Positions 34,603-43,530 are shown, counted from the stretch's first letter. The stretch is 64,000 nucleotides of DNA from an uncultured Flavihumibacter sp. (GCA_902168105.1 CABHOY010000060.1:1-64000); one strand, 5' to 3'. Numbers and translations: made by a program. The notes: generated from the sequence alone by a model not told the origin.

Positions 34603-34977
34603 TTAATTATTTTCCTTCCCTCCGTCGTCGTCTTTGATCTTCTTGAACAGTTCTTCCATCTTGAACACATAATCCAGCGTATCGTCGAGGAACAGGGACA
34701 ACTCAGGCACACGGCGTAATTGTTTGCCTACACGGTTACCTAACTCTTTCTTGATCTCACCCATTCTCTCCTTGATCCTGTTTACCATAGCGTGGTTATC
34801 GGCAATCTGGAACATACTCAGGTATACCCTTGCCTCCAGCAGATCGGGGGTCATACGTACTGTAGAAATGGAGATCATTCCTCCTTCCAGCACGTTGAAT
34901 CCCATACGCTGAAAAATTTCACTGAGTTCTTTCTGTAACAGTTGCCCTATTTGTTTCTGTCTTTTGCTTTCCTGCAT
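34603..34977 (-). CDS. rbfA: Ribosome-binding factor A
   Basis: 124 residues. RbfA is a small KH-type factor that matures the 16S rRNA 5' end on the 30S subunit. Landmarks are 'RQKQIGQLLQKELSEIFQRM', 'ISISTVRMTPDLLEARVYLSMF' and 'RRVPELSLFLDDTLDYVFKMEELFKKI'. It lies immediately upstream of the LolC/E-like gene on the same strand (12-bp gap), a pairing typical of Bacteroidota. Confidence 0.95.
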   Translation of the reverse strand: MQESKRQKQIGQLLQKELSEIFQRMGFNVLEGGMISISTVRMTPDLLEARVYLSMFQIADNHAMVNRIKERMGEIKKELGNRVGKQLRRVPELSLFLDDTLDYVFKMEELFKKIKDDDGGKENN

Positions 34978-35121
34978 AATATTTTAAGATTTGAGATTGT
35001 ATTAACTTGCACCCTTAATTCAATCTTCTCCGGCAAAGATAAGGAAACGGGCATGTGCTGAAAGATATAAAATCAGTCCCTGCTTCCGGAAAGGATAAAC
35101 AGACAAGATAAATATCGTAAG

Positions 35122-36954
35122 ATGAAGATTTTTTTCAGGTTGCTGAGTTTGTCAAAGCCCTATCACCACTATGTACCGGAATACGTTGTGTATGTGTTGC
35201 TTTACACCCTTTTCGGATTGATGAACTTTACACTGATCATTCCGCTAATGAATGCGCTGTTTGGCACCGGTGAACAGGAAATCGTGACACACCTGCCCGC
35301 ATTTTCATTATCAATAGCGTATTTCAAAGATGTTTTCAATTATTACCTGACATCGCTGCTCCAGCAATATCACGGCGATAAATTCCCCGTACTCATTTAC
35401 ATATGTGTTGTTATCTTCATCAGCATCCTGTTGAAAAACCTGTTCGGCTATCTGAGCCAGAAGGTCCTGACACGCATGCGTGTGAACATGCTACGCAAGA
35501 TGAGGGATAAGGTATTTCATCAATATGCAACTCAATCCCTGGGATTCTTTCATAACGAACGCAAAGGAGACCTGTTGTCGGTACTCAGTGGTGACGTGGT
35601 TGAAGTAGAGAACTCGGTGACCACCGCCATGCAAACCCTTCTCCGCGATCCCCTGGTGATCATATCCACATTCATTGCTCTATTTACGTTATCCAGGGAG
35701 CTGACATTTTTCACATTGTTATTCTTTCCTATATCCGGATTGGTACTCAGTACAGTTTCGAAAAAGTTGAAAAGGCAGTCTAACACAAGCCAGACCTTAT
35801 TAGGTAAGCTGTTGAATATCACTGAAGAAACCCTGTCAGGCGTCCGTATTATCAAGGCATTTAATGCTGAAGGGTTTGTTAAAGGCAAATTTCAGCAGGA
35901 TAACCTTAGTTATGCTCAAACCTTCAAAGCTATGCAGGACCAGCGTGAAATGGCATCTCCTGTTTCTGAAATTTTAGGCGTATTAGTCGTGATCGTGATC
36001 ATGCTATATGGCGGCCGCCTGATCATGTCAGGTGATAGCTCCCTTACCGGAGGCGCATTCATTGCATACCTGGGCTTCTATTTCCAGATCCTGGCCCCGG
36101 CCAAGTCCATCGGTACTGCATTTACCGCTTTACCAAGAGGGATATCTGCCGGAGAAAGAGTACTGCGTATTATGGACCAGGCCAACACGATCGTTGATAA
36201 ACCAGATGCCCAATCATTGCCTGCCTTTGAACGTGACATCGAATTTAACAATGTGAGCTTCGCCTATAACGAAAATCCGGTACTGAAAAACGTACAACTG
36301 AAAATAGCAAAGGGCCGCATGGTAGCCCTTGTAGGTAAAAGCGGCGCAGGTAAATCGACTATGGCCGACCTCATACCCCGTTTCTATGATGTTACGTCCG
36401 GCAGTATCCGGATTGACGGTCAGGACATCCGTGATGTGAAAATGCACGATCTGCGGGCATTAACAGGTATGGTATCGCAGGAAGCCATTCTTTTTAATGA
36501 CACTGTTTTAAACAATATCGCTTTCGGACATCCGAACCCTGACAAGGAAGCCGTGATCAATGCTGCAAAGATCGCCAATGCGCATGAATTCATTGTGAAC
36601 CTGGAAAACGGTTATGAGACATCTATCGGTGACCGGGGTATGAAACTTAGTGGCGGTCAGCGCCAGCGTTTGACCATCGCACGTGCCATCTTCAAAAATC
36701 CTCCCATCCTGATACTGGATGAAGCGACTTCTGCTTTGGACACCGAATCAGAGAAACTGGTACAGGATGCATTGGACAAACTGATGGAAAATCGCACCAC
36801 TGTCGTAATTGCTCACCGTCTTTCCACTATCCAGCATGCGGATGAAATTGTCGTACTTGATAAAGGAGAGATCAAGGAACGTGGCACACACGATGAATTG
36901 ATCGCCAATGAAGGCATTTACAGGAAACTGGTAGAGATGCAGGAATTTAAATAG
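35122..36954 (+). CDS. MsbA-like ABC exporter (fused permease and ATPase)
   Basis: 610 residues. Six membrane helices (about residues 1-340) precede a complete nucleotide-binding domain with Walker A 'VGKSGAGKST' (about 405), signature 'LSGGQRQRLTIARAIF' (about 509), Walker B 'ILILDEATSALD' (about 530) and H-loop 'VIAHRLSTI'. Half-transporters of this type dimerise and flip lipids (MsbA, lipid A), peptides or drugs. An extra hydrophilic segment after TM1 ('NALFGTGEQEIVTHLPAF') is common in Bacteroidota homologues. It is a single gene, followed by tandem hairpins. Confidence 0.9.
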   Translation: MKIFFRLLSLSKPYHHYVPEYVVYVLLYTLFGLMNFTLIIPLMNALFGTGEQEIVTHLPAFSLSIAYFKDVFNYYLTSLLQQYHGDKFPVLIYICVVIFISILLKNLFGYLSQKVLTRMRVNMLRKMRDKVFHQYATQSLGFFHNERKGDLLSVLSGDVVEVENSVTTAMQTLLRDPLVIISTFIALFTLSRELTFFTLLFFPISGLVLSTVSKKLKRQSNTSQTLLGKLLNITEETLSGVRIIKAFNAEGFVKGKFQQDNLSYAQTFKAMQDQREMASPVSEILGVLVVIVIMLYGGRLIMSGDSSLTGGAFIAYLGFYFQILAPAKSIGTAFTALPRGISAGERVLRIMDQANTIVDKPDAQSLPAFERDIEFNNVSFAYNENPVLKNVQLKIAKGRMVALVGKSGAGKSTMADLIPRFYDVTSGSIRIDGQDIRDVKMHDLRALTGMVSQEAILFNDTVLNNIAFGHPNPDKEAVINAAKIANAHEFIVNLENGYETSIGDRGMKLSGGQRQRLTIARAIFKNPPILILDEATSALDTESEKLVQDALDKLMENRTTVVIAHRLSTIQHADEIVVLDKGEIKERGTHDELIANEGIYRKLVEMQEFK

Positions 36955-36965
36955 TATTAATATAA

Positions 36966-37036
36966 CCATAGCAGCCCCTGCTATGGCCCCATTTTTGCGA
37001 CCCATAGGCCCTATGTCAGATATGGCCTATGGGTCG
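36966..37036 (+). terminator. Two tandem hairpins after the ABC exporter
   Basis: Hairpin 1 pairs CCATAGCAG (36966-36974) with CTGCTATGG (36978-36986) and is followed by ATTTTTG. Hairpin 2 pairs CGACCCATAGGCC (36998-37010) with GGCCTATGGGTCG (37024-37036), followed by TTCTTATTT. Both stems contain the CCATAG/CTATGG core. They probably act as a double terminator, but the second lies only 50 bp before the next start. Confidence 0.75.
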
Positions 37037-37085
37037 TTCTTATTTACGGCAGGCTGATTATTTCACTTAAAACAAGCGTTCGCCT

Positions 37086-38618
37086 ATGATTTCCATTATT
37101 ATTCCGGTTCTGAACGAGGGGGCTACATTGCGTCAGGTGATTAAAACCATCAAAAAGACAACAAGAAAGATAGAGATCATTGTAGTAGATGATAATTCCA
37201 ACGATAATTCTGTGGAGGAAGCCCTCAAAGAGAAAGTGCGGGTCATTACAAGTAGCCAGCGGGGTAAAGGCATATCCATGCGGGAAGGTATGATGGCGGC
37301 GAAAAATGATATTGTGATGTATGTGGATGGCGACATTCTGACCTATCCTGAAAATATTGTGGAGTTATTGACAGACCCTATAGTAGAAGGAAAAGCCGAC
37401 TTTGTAAAATCCTATTTTGAACGCCAGGCCGGCCGGGTCACACAGCTGGTAGCCAAACCGTTGCTGAGTATCCTTTTCCCGGAATTAGCCGGCTTCAATC
37501 AACCGCTTAGTGGTATGATCGCGGCCAGGAAGCCGTTATTGTCGCAGGTGCGCTTTGAAAATGATTATGGAGTAGACATTGGTTTGCTGATAGACATGCA
37601 TGTAATGGGCGCCCGTATCGCAGAGGCCAATATCGGCAGGGTAGAAAACGCCATGCAGACCTGGGAGCAACTAAGTAAGATGTCAAGGGAGGTATCCCGG
37701 ACCATTCTACGGAAAGCGGAGAATATTCCGCAGGAGAATCTCGAAACATTGGGCAAGATCAATATCATCAGGGAGCAAATGGAATATTCTATCCTGGAAT
37801 CTATTGACAAGCTACATAAGATGGTCATTTTCAACCTGGATGAGACGATCTTCCGGGACGATTACCTGATGGCGGCTGCTACAGAATTCGGTTTCGGCCA
37901 TTCCCTGCAACAGATCAGGGAACATTTCACCGATCCGGCGACCATACTGGAACATACCGCCGGCCTGTTCCAGGGCAGGAACCTGGCGGAGCTACTGGAA
38001 GTAGCAGATGCTATCCCCCTGGTACCTGATATCAAGAGTGTGGTAAGAGAACTGAAGAAACGAGGATATACCTGCGGTATCATTACGGATGGATTTGAAT
38101 TTGTTGCGCGGCACATAAAAAATCAGCTGGGGATGGATTTTGCATTTGCCAACAAGCTGCACCTGTACAATAGTGTGGCTACGGGCGAAGTAACGATCCC
38201 TGAATATTTTCTGTGTCCGGATAAAAACATACCTTCACAGCCGGCAGTTTATTGTAAGAGCAATATATTGACTTATATTGCAGACAAATACCACGTCACG
38301 CCACAGAACATTATATATGTAGGCAGCGGTTCTGATGGCATTCAACTACTTGACGAAGCAGGAATAGGCGTCGCATTCGACGCAATCAGCCCCGACATAG
38401 AGAAAGTTGCCGATAAAATTATTCCCGGCCCATGGATGGAACCGTTGTTGCAGATAGCCCAGGCCAGTCCTGAGAAGTTTAAGCTCCGCTTACCGGCGAT
38501 CAGCAAAAAACAGGCGAGACGGATAGGCGTAGGCAGCCTTATCGGACTAGCGTCCGCAGGGTTGATCTACCTGGCGGCCCGGCAGATCAGAAAAAGCAAA
38601 AAACAAGAGGTCTCATAA
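37086..38618 (+). CDS. Fusion of GT81-like glycosyltransferase and SerB/HAD-like domain
   Basis: 510 residues. Residues 1-215 are a GT-A glycosyltransferase with 'IIIPVLNEGATL', 'VVDDNS', 'GKGISMREG' and metal-binding Asp81-Gly-Asp83. The stretch 106-207 ('VKSYFERQAGRVTQLVAKPLL', 'FPELAGFNQPLSG', 'DYGVDIGLLID', 'KMSREVSRTIL') closely follows glucosyl-3-phosphoglycerate synthases (GT81). Residues 246-445 are a SerB-like HAD domain, and 483-500 a hydrophobic segment followed by a basic tail. The HAD motif I reads NLD (Asn250 replaces the nucleophile Asp) and motif IV reads GSGSDG instead of GDGxND, while Thr334 and Lys391 are kept. Thus the phosphatase half may be inactive. The function is inferred: glucosylglycerate-type synthesis or a regulated glycosyltransferase. 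It is a single gene with its own terminator. Confidence 0.8.
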   Translation: MISIIIPVLNEGATLRQVIKTIKKTTRKIEIIVVDDNSNDNSVEEALKEKVRVITSSQRGKGISMREGMMAAKNDIVMYVDGDILTYPENIVELLTDPIVEGKADFVKSYFERQAGRVTQLVAKPLLSILFPELAGFNQPLSGMIAARKPLLSQVRFENDYGVDIGLLIDMHVMGARIAEANIGRVENAMQTWEQLSKMSREVSRTILRKAENIPQENLETLGKINIIREQMEYSILESIDKLHKMVIFNLDETIFRDDYLMAAATEFGFGHSLQQIREHFTDPATILEHTAGLFQGRNLAELLEVADAIPLVPDIKSVVRELKKRGYTCGIITDGFEFVARHIKNQLGMDFAFANKLHLYNSVATGEVTIPEYFLCPDKNIPSQPAVYCKSNILTYIADKYHVTPQNIIYVGSGSDGIQLLDEAGIGVAFDAISPDIEKVADKIIPGPWMEPLLQIAQASPEKFKLRLPAISKKQARRIGVGSLIGLASAGLIYLAARQIRKSKKQEVS

Positions 38619-38654
38619 AGATAGTCTCCTTGAAGCCCCTGTTTATTTACACTG

Positions 38655-38689
38655 GCGTTCCTTCTGTTGACAGGAGGGACGCTTTTTTT
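38655..38689 (+). terminator. Intrinsic terminator after the GT81-HAD gene
   Basis: Arms GCGTTCCTTCTG (38655-38666) and CAGGAGGGACGC (38671-38682) pair with two G-T wobbles, followed by seven T. Confidence 0.88.
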
Positions 38690-38752
38690 ATAGGTTATTC
38701 TATAAATAAGCCTAAACCCTTTTAAGCATACATCATTACATATCACAAAAAA

Positions 38753-38821
38753 ATCCTGATCTATTCTCCGTCTTCACACAGGCAGTGCCATGAATGTGCT
38801 TAACGGATTTCAGATCAGGAT
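38753..38821 (-). terminator. Long rod-like terminator after the DksA-like gene
   Basis: Perfect outer arms ATCCTGATCT (38753-38762) and AGATCAGGAT (38812-38821) enclose nested CCGT/ACGG, CACA/TGTG and GGC/GCC pairs. On the minus strand the stem is followed by seven T. The 49-nt structured apical part is much larger than in a normal terminator, so a small RNA is possible. Confidence 0.7.
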
Positions 38822-38861
38822 CTTTAATATGATTGAACCGGGATTGCCGGCTGCTTAATAC

Positions 38862-39905
38862 TTACTTGCTTTTCGCCAGTTTCGCCTCGATGCTCAATGT
38901 AGCGTGTGGTACAGCACGCAGACGGGCTTTATCGATAAGCTTACCGGTAACACGGCAGATACCGTATGTTTTGTTTTCAATACGCACGAGGGCTTTCTCC
39001 AGGTGATCGATAAACTGGATCTGGCGGCTGGCCATCTGGTTCAGCTGTTCCCTTTCCTGGGAGCCGCTGCCATCTTCCATGCTCATGTATTTGTTTTCTG
39101 TATCATCGGTACCAGCTTCATCTTTGCGGGTGATCAGGCCCTGCAGGTATACCAGTTCCTTTTTAGCTGCTTCCAGCTTTTTCAGGATAAGGTCTTTGAA
39201 TTCCTGCAGATCAGTATCACTATAACGGTAAACAGGACCGGCTGGTTGTTCCGGCTGGTCGAGAACAGATTTAGTGAACTCTGGCTGGTAGGTTACCAAT
39301 GTAGTTGCTTTGGTGCCTTTTTTATCACTCTTATCAGCACGGTCAGCAGGCTTTTCGGCTTTCGCCGGAGCTGCCTTTTCAGTTTTTTGCACCTTGTCTG
39401 CTCTTTTCATAGCATCCTTTGCAACAACTTTTTCTTTATCTTCTTTATTATTCTTTACTGGCATTATTACTACTTTTTCTTCTGGCTTGGAAATTAGTTT
39501 TTCTTTATCTGCAGTAACGCTCGGCGTCACCACTTTCTTTGTATCAGGCACTTTCGCGGAAGCTGCAGGTTTAGCAGAAGCTGCTGCTTTCTTTACGGAT
39601 TGTGGCACCGCCGGAGCTGCTATCGGTGCTTTCTTTACTACAGATTTACTGGACGAAGCCGTCTGGGAAACTGCTGATTTTTTGGCAACAACTTTTTGAG
39701 TCGTAGTTGGTTTGACCTGTTTGGTAGCAACTTTAGGCGTAGAAGTTTTAGCTGCCGGTTTGGCCGGAGCCGCTGCTTTCTTTGCGGCAGGTTTAGCTGC
39801 CGCAGCTTTCTTCGCCGGTGTAGCCTGCTTAGCCGGAACTTTCTTAGCCGGTGTAGCTGCTGCCTTTTGGGTCTTCTTACTAGCAACCTTCTTGCTCGTT
39901 GCCAT
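38862..39905 (-). CDS. DksA/TraR-like protein with a histone-H1-like Lys/Ala/Pro-rich N-terminal tail
   Basis: 347 residues. Residues 1-200 are low-complexity, dominated by Lys, Ala, Pro and Thr with repeated 'PAKK'/'AAKPA' units, like histone H1 or AlgP tails. Residues 220-347 are a DksA/TraR-type domain: a coiled-coil ('LKKLEAAKKELVYLQGLITRKDEAG...REQLNQMASRQIQFIDHLEKALVRIENKTYG') and a zinc-finger-like end 'ICRVTGKLIDKARLRAVPHATLSIEAKL'. Only one of the four usual zinc cysteines is present, as in other Bacteroidota members. It lies 4 bp after ileS on the same strand. A role in RNA polymerase control and DNA binding is inferred. Confidence 0.85.
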   Translation of the reverse strand: MATSKKVASKKTQKAAATPAKKVPAKQATPAKKAAAAKPAAKKAAAPAKPAAKTSTPKVATKQVKPTTTQKVVAKKSAVSQTASSSKSVVKKAPIAAPAVPQSVKKAAASAKPAASAKVPDTKKVVTPSVTADKEKLISKPEEKVVIMPVKNNKEDKEKVVAKDAMKRADKVQKTEKAAPAKAEKPADRADKSDKKGTKATTLVTYQPEFTKSVLDQPEQPAGPVYRYSDTDLQEFKDLILKKLEAAKKELVYLQGLITRKDEAGTDDTENKYMSMEDGSGSQEREQLNQMASRQIQFIDHLEKALVRIENKTYGICRVTGKLIDKARLRAVPHATLSIEAKLAKSK

Positions 39906-39909
39906 GGGA

Positions 39910-42900
39910 TTAGCTTTTTTTGTTAACTAATACGTTGAATGTCAAGTCATTTACTTCAATTTCAATACCTTCCTGTAATTCCGGCACTAACTCCAGACTA
40001 TCTGCCAAAATTTCCGTGCAAATATAGTCATTATAGTTAATAATCGCCGATTTCAGGCTATCCATTACTGCCACTTTTACCTGTATCCTGTCGGTCAGTT
40101 CAAAGTCGCTATCCTTTCTGATTTTTTGTATACGGTTCACCAATTCACGGGCGTTACCCTCATCCAGCAGCTCTGGTGTAATAGTAATATCGAGCGCTAC
40201 CGTAAGGGCGCCCTTATTCGCTACTGTCCAACCGGGAATATCTTCTGAGATGATCTCTACGTCAGATAACTGTATAGGTAGTTGTTCATCTTCAACCTGA
40301 AGGATAAATTCTCCATTACGCTCGAGTGATGCAATATCCGCTGCTGAGAATGCACTGATGGCTGCAGCTACTGCTTTCATCTTTGCCCCCATTTTTCCAC
40401 CCAGGGACTTGTAATTCGGCTTGATCTTTTTCTTTATGAAACCTTCCGTTTCCGTAAGATAGTCAATACCTTTCACATTCACCTCACTTTTTATCAGGTC
40501 TTCTATCTTTTCTATCTGCTCTTTTATGTGGGCGTTCTGAACCGGTATTAATATTTTCTGTAACGGCTGCCTTACCTTGATATTTACATTTACCCTCTTC
40601 CTGAGTGACAATACCAGTGAGGATATGTCCTGGGCCAGCTGCATCCTTTCCTCGAGGTCCGCATCTACCGCAGTACTTACCATCGCAGGGAAATTCATGT
40701 GATGAACTGAGGCTTCCGTATGGCGTCCACTAACATTATTCAGGTTGCCAAATAACCAATCTGCAAAGAACGGCGCCACAGGGGCCATTAAGCCAGCCAG
40801 TGTTTCGAGACATTCATACAAGGTCTGATAAGCAGAGATCTTGTCATGAGCGTACTCTCCCTTCCAGAATCGACGACGGCATAAACGCACATACCAGTTA
40901 CTCAAATGCTCGTCAACAAATGTCTGTATGGCCCTGCCCGCCTGAGTCGGCTCATAATCGTTCAAATATCCTGTCACATCTTTCACCAATGTATTCAGCA
41001 GGGAAATGATCCAACGGTCTATCTCCGGACGATCCTTCAATGGAATATAAGCTTCCTTGAACGTGAACTTGTCCAGGTTGGCGTACATCGCAAAGAAGTT
41101 ATAAGTATTATATACAGTAGAGAACAGCTTACGTTGCACCTCCCGGATCCCTTCAAGATCAAATTTCATGCTATCCCATGGAGACGCATTGGTAATAAGG
41201 TACCACCGTGTTGCGTCCGCCCCAAATTGTTCCAGTGTAGCGAACGGATCCACAACATTCCCCAGACTTTTGCTCATCTTGACGCCATTCTTGTCTAATA
41301 CAAGACCATTTGATACCACCGTCTTATATGCAACAGTATCGAACAACATCGTACCAAGCGCATGCAATGTATAGAACCAGCCACGCGTCTGGTCAACCCC
41401 TTCAGCGATGAAATCGGCCGGGAAGCTCTTTGCAAACTCTTCTTTATTTTCAAACGGGTAATGCCATTGTGCATAAGGCATAGCACCACTATCAAACCAA
41501 ACATCCACCAGGTCAGGTTCGCGATGCATTAGTTGTCCGTCATGATTGAAAAATACATTATCAATCATTGGTTTATGCAGATCAATGGTAGCCAACACCT
41601 CTTCCGTCACTTCGATACTATAACCTTTTACAAATTCTGACAGATACCAGTTTGCTAGTCCAAGATCAACAATAGTGATCTCTTCTTTAACGATCTTCCT
41701 TCTGATGGCATCAATATCCACTGTGAACATTGACTGTTCAGCTTCACCTTTGCCTTTATATTGGTCATTATGCGCTGCTATACGTTTGCTCAGGTCACTT
41801 CCTTCATTTAGGACATCTGACTTAAATTCCTCTTTTTTGATAAAAAGCAGTGAGCCTAGCAATTGACCTTTTGCTCCCAGGCATTTTTTAACGATAGCTT
41901 CCGGATCATTAACATCCTTATTCGCAACTGTTCTCCATACCGGTAAAGGTGTTCCCCAGAAACGGCTGCGGCTCAGATTCCAGTCTACCATGTTTTCCAA
42001 CCAGTTTCCAAAACGGCCGGTCCCTGTAGTAGATGGTTTCCAATTAATAGTCTTGTTCAATTCCACCATCTTTTCCTTGACAGCAGTAGTGCGGATAAAC
42101 CAGGCATCCAGTGGATAATATAATACTGGTTTATGCGTGCGCCAGCAGTGGGGGTAGGTGTGCTCATACTTTTCTACCTTGAAAGCGCGGTTTTCTTTCT
42201 TCAGCTTCACTGAAATATCAACATCGACGTCTTTATATTCCGGATCGCTCTTGTAATTCTTCACATAGCGACCGCCAAATTCGCCCACTTCGTCAAGGAA
42301 TTTGCCCTGACGGTCCACTAATGTCAGTATACCGATGCCATATTTCTTTCCCACACGATAGTCATCAGCGCCAAAAGCAGGCGCTGTATGTACGATACCA
42401 GTACCATCTTCTGTGGTAACAAAGTCACCCAGCAATACACGGAAAGGATCACCTTCTTCCGGTTGTACATATGGCAGCAGCTGCTCGTAGCGGATATTTT
42501 CCAGCTGGCTGCCCCTGAAAACAGAAAGGATCTGCCATGGAATTATCTTATCTCCTTCTTTATAAGCCGCGAAATCACCGTCTTCACCTTCGCTCTTGAA
42601 ATATTTACCAATCAGGTCTTTTGCCAGCACCACAAACACAGGTAAGTGTGTATATGGATTGAAAGTACGTATGAGGGTATATTCTATATTAGCGCCTACC
42701 GTCAAACCAAGGTTAGATGGTAATGTCCATGGAGTAGTTGTCCAGGCCATAAAGAACACTTCCGCCGCCTGATCAACCTTTCTCGCAGCTTCAAAGAGGA
42801 AAGCAGATTTATCAGATTCCAGCGCCTTAAACATTGCTACAACAGTAGTATCCTTCACTTCTTTATAACAACCTGGCATGTTCAGTTCTGCGGAGCTAAG

Positions 42901-43470
42901 ACCGGTACCGGCAGCCGGTGAATATGGCTGAATACTGATGCTCTTATATAACAGATCTTTCTTATACAGTTCACTGATACACCACCAAAGGCTCTCAATA
43001 TAATTATTGTCGAAAGTAATATATGGAGACTGAAGGTCCACCCAATAACCCATCTTACGGGTCAGGTCATCCCACTTATCTTTAAATTTTAATACCTCCG
43101 TACGGCAGGCCTTATTATAATCTTCAATTGAAATTGTCTTACCGATCGCCTCTTTAGTGATACCGAGCATTTTCTCTACACCCAATTCCACAGGTAGCCC
43201 ATGGGTATCCCATCCACCTTTACGCTTCACCTGGAAACCACTCATCGTTTTGTAACGGCATACCAGGTCTTTCAGGGTACGGGAAATAACGTGGTGAATA
43301 CCAGGCATACCATTCGCACTCGGCGGACCTTCATAAAATACGAAAGGAGTAGCGCCTTCGCGTAAGGACACGCTTTTTTCAAACGCCTGGATCTGTTCCC
43401 AGTGCGCCAATATATCCTTTTCTATCTGCGGTAAATTCAGCTGGTTATATTCCTGATATTTGCTGGCCAT
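39910..43470 (-). CDS. ileS: Isoleucyl-tRNA synthetase
   Basis: 1186 residues. Class Ia synthetase that charges tRNA-Ile. The HIGH-type motif is GIHH (residues 57-60) in 'GPPSANGMPGIHH', and KMSKS is present in 'KNGVKMSKSLGNVVDPF' (about residue 730). An editing (CP1) domain lies between them ('TTPWTLPSNLGLTVG', 'EDGTGIVHTAPAFGADDY'), and a long C-terminal anticodon-binding region follows. The length and lack of a C-terminal zinc site are typical of the eukaryote-like type of IleRS common in Bacteroidota. A clear -7 box lies upstream, and the DksA-like gene follows after 4 bp. Confidence 0.97.
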   Translation of the reverse strand: MASKYQEYNQLNLPQIEKDILAHWEQIQAFEKSVSLREGATPFVFYEGPPSANGMPGIHHVISRTLKDLVCRYKTMSGFQVKRKGGWDTHGLPVELGVEKMLGITKEAIGKTISIEDYNKACRTEVLKFKDKWDDLTRKMGYWVDLQSPYITFDNNYIESLWWCISELYKKDLLYKSISIQPYSPAAGTGLSSAELNMPGCYKEVKDTTVVAMFKALESDKSAFLFEAARKVDQAAEVFFMAWTTTPWTLPSNLGLTVGANIEYTLIRTFNPYTHLPVFVVLAKDLIGKYFKSEGEDGDFAAYKEGDKIIPWQILSVFRGSQLENIRYEQLLPYVQPEEGDPFRVLLGDFVTTEDGTGIVHTAPAFGADDYRVGKKYGIGILTLVDRQGKFLDEVGEFGGRYVKNYKSDPEYKDVDVDISVKLKKENRAFKVEKYEHTYPHCWRTHKPVLYYPLDAWFIRTTAVKEKMVELNKTINWKPSTTGTGRFGNWLENMVDWNLSRSRFWGTPLPVWRTVANKDVNDPEAIVKKCLGAKGQLLGSLLFIKKEEFKSDVLNEGSDLSKRIAAHNDQYKGKGEAEQSMFTVDIDAIRRKIVKEEITIVDLGLANWYLSEFVKGYSIEVTEEVLATIDLHKPMIDNVFFNHDGQLMHREPDLVDVWFDSGAMPYAQWHYPFENKEEFAKSFPADFIAEGVDQTRGWFYTLHALGTMLFDTVAYKTVVSNGLVLDKNGVKMSKSLGNVVDPFATLEQFGADATRWYLITNASPWDSMKFDLEGIREVQRKLFSTVYNTYNFFAMYANLDKFTFKEAYIPLKDRPEIDRWIISLLNTLVKDVTGYLNDYEPTQAGRAIQTFVDEHLSNWYVRLCRRRFWKGEYAHDKISAYQTLYECLETLAGLMAPVAPFFADWLFGNLNNVSGRHTEASVHHMNFPAMVSTAVDADLEERMQLAQDISSLVLSLRKRVNVNIKVRQPLQKILIPVQNAHIKEQIEKIEDLIKSEVNVKGIDYLTETEGFIKKKIKPNYKSLGGKMGAKMKAVAAAISAFSAADIASLERNGEFILQVEDEQLPIQLSDVEIISEDIPGWTVANKGALTVALDITITPELLDEGNARELVNRIQKIRKDSDFELTDRIQVKVAVMDSLKSAIINYNDYICTEILADSLELVPELQEGIEIEVNDLTFNVLVNKKS

Positions 43471-43522
43471 AAAACAATTCTCCGCCCTTTGACGTTAATA
43501 AAATAAGTTGATTAAAATTCTG

Positions 43523-43530
43523 CAAAGTTA
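43523..43530 (-). promoter_or_regulatory. -7 box of the ileS promoter
   Basis: TAACTTTG on the minus strand, 53 bp upstream of the ATG, with TTTC at the -33 position (43550-43553) at 19-bp spacing. Confidence 0.65.

Noticed and set aside
39638..39930. Overlapping open frames on both strands across the Lys/Ala-rich tail, encoding Arg-, Gly- or Ala-rich proteins
   Set aside because: They are shadows produced by the repetitive GC-rich codons of the DksA-like tail.
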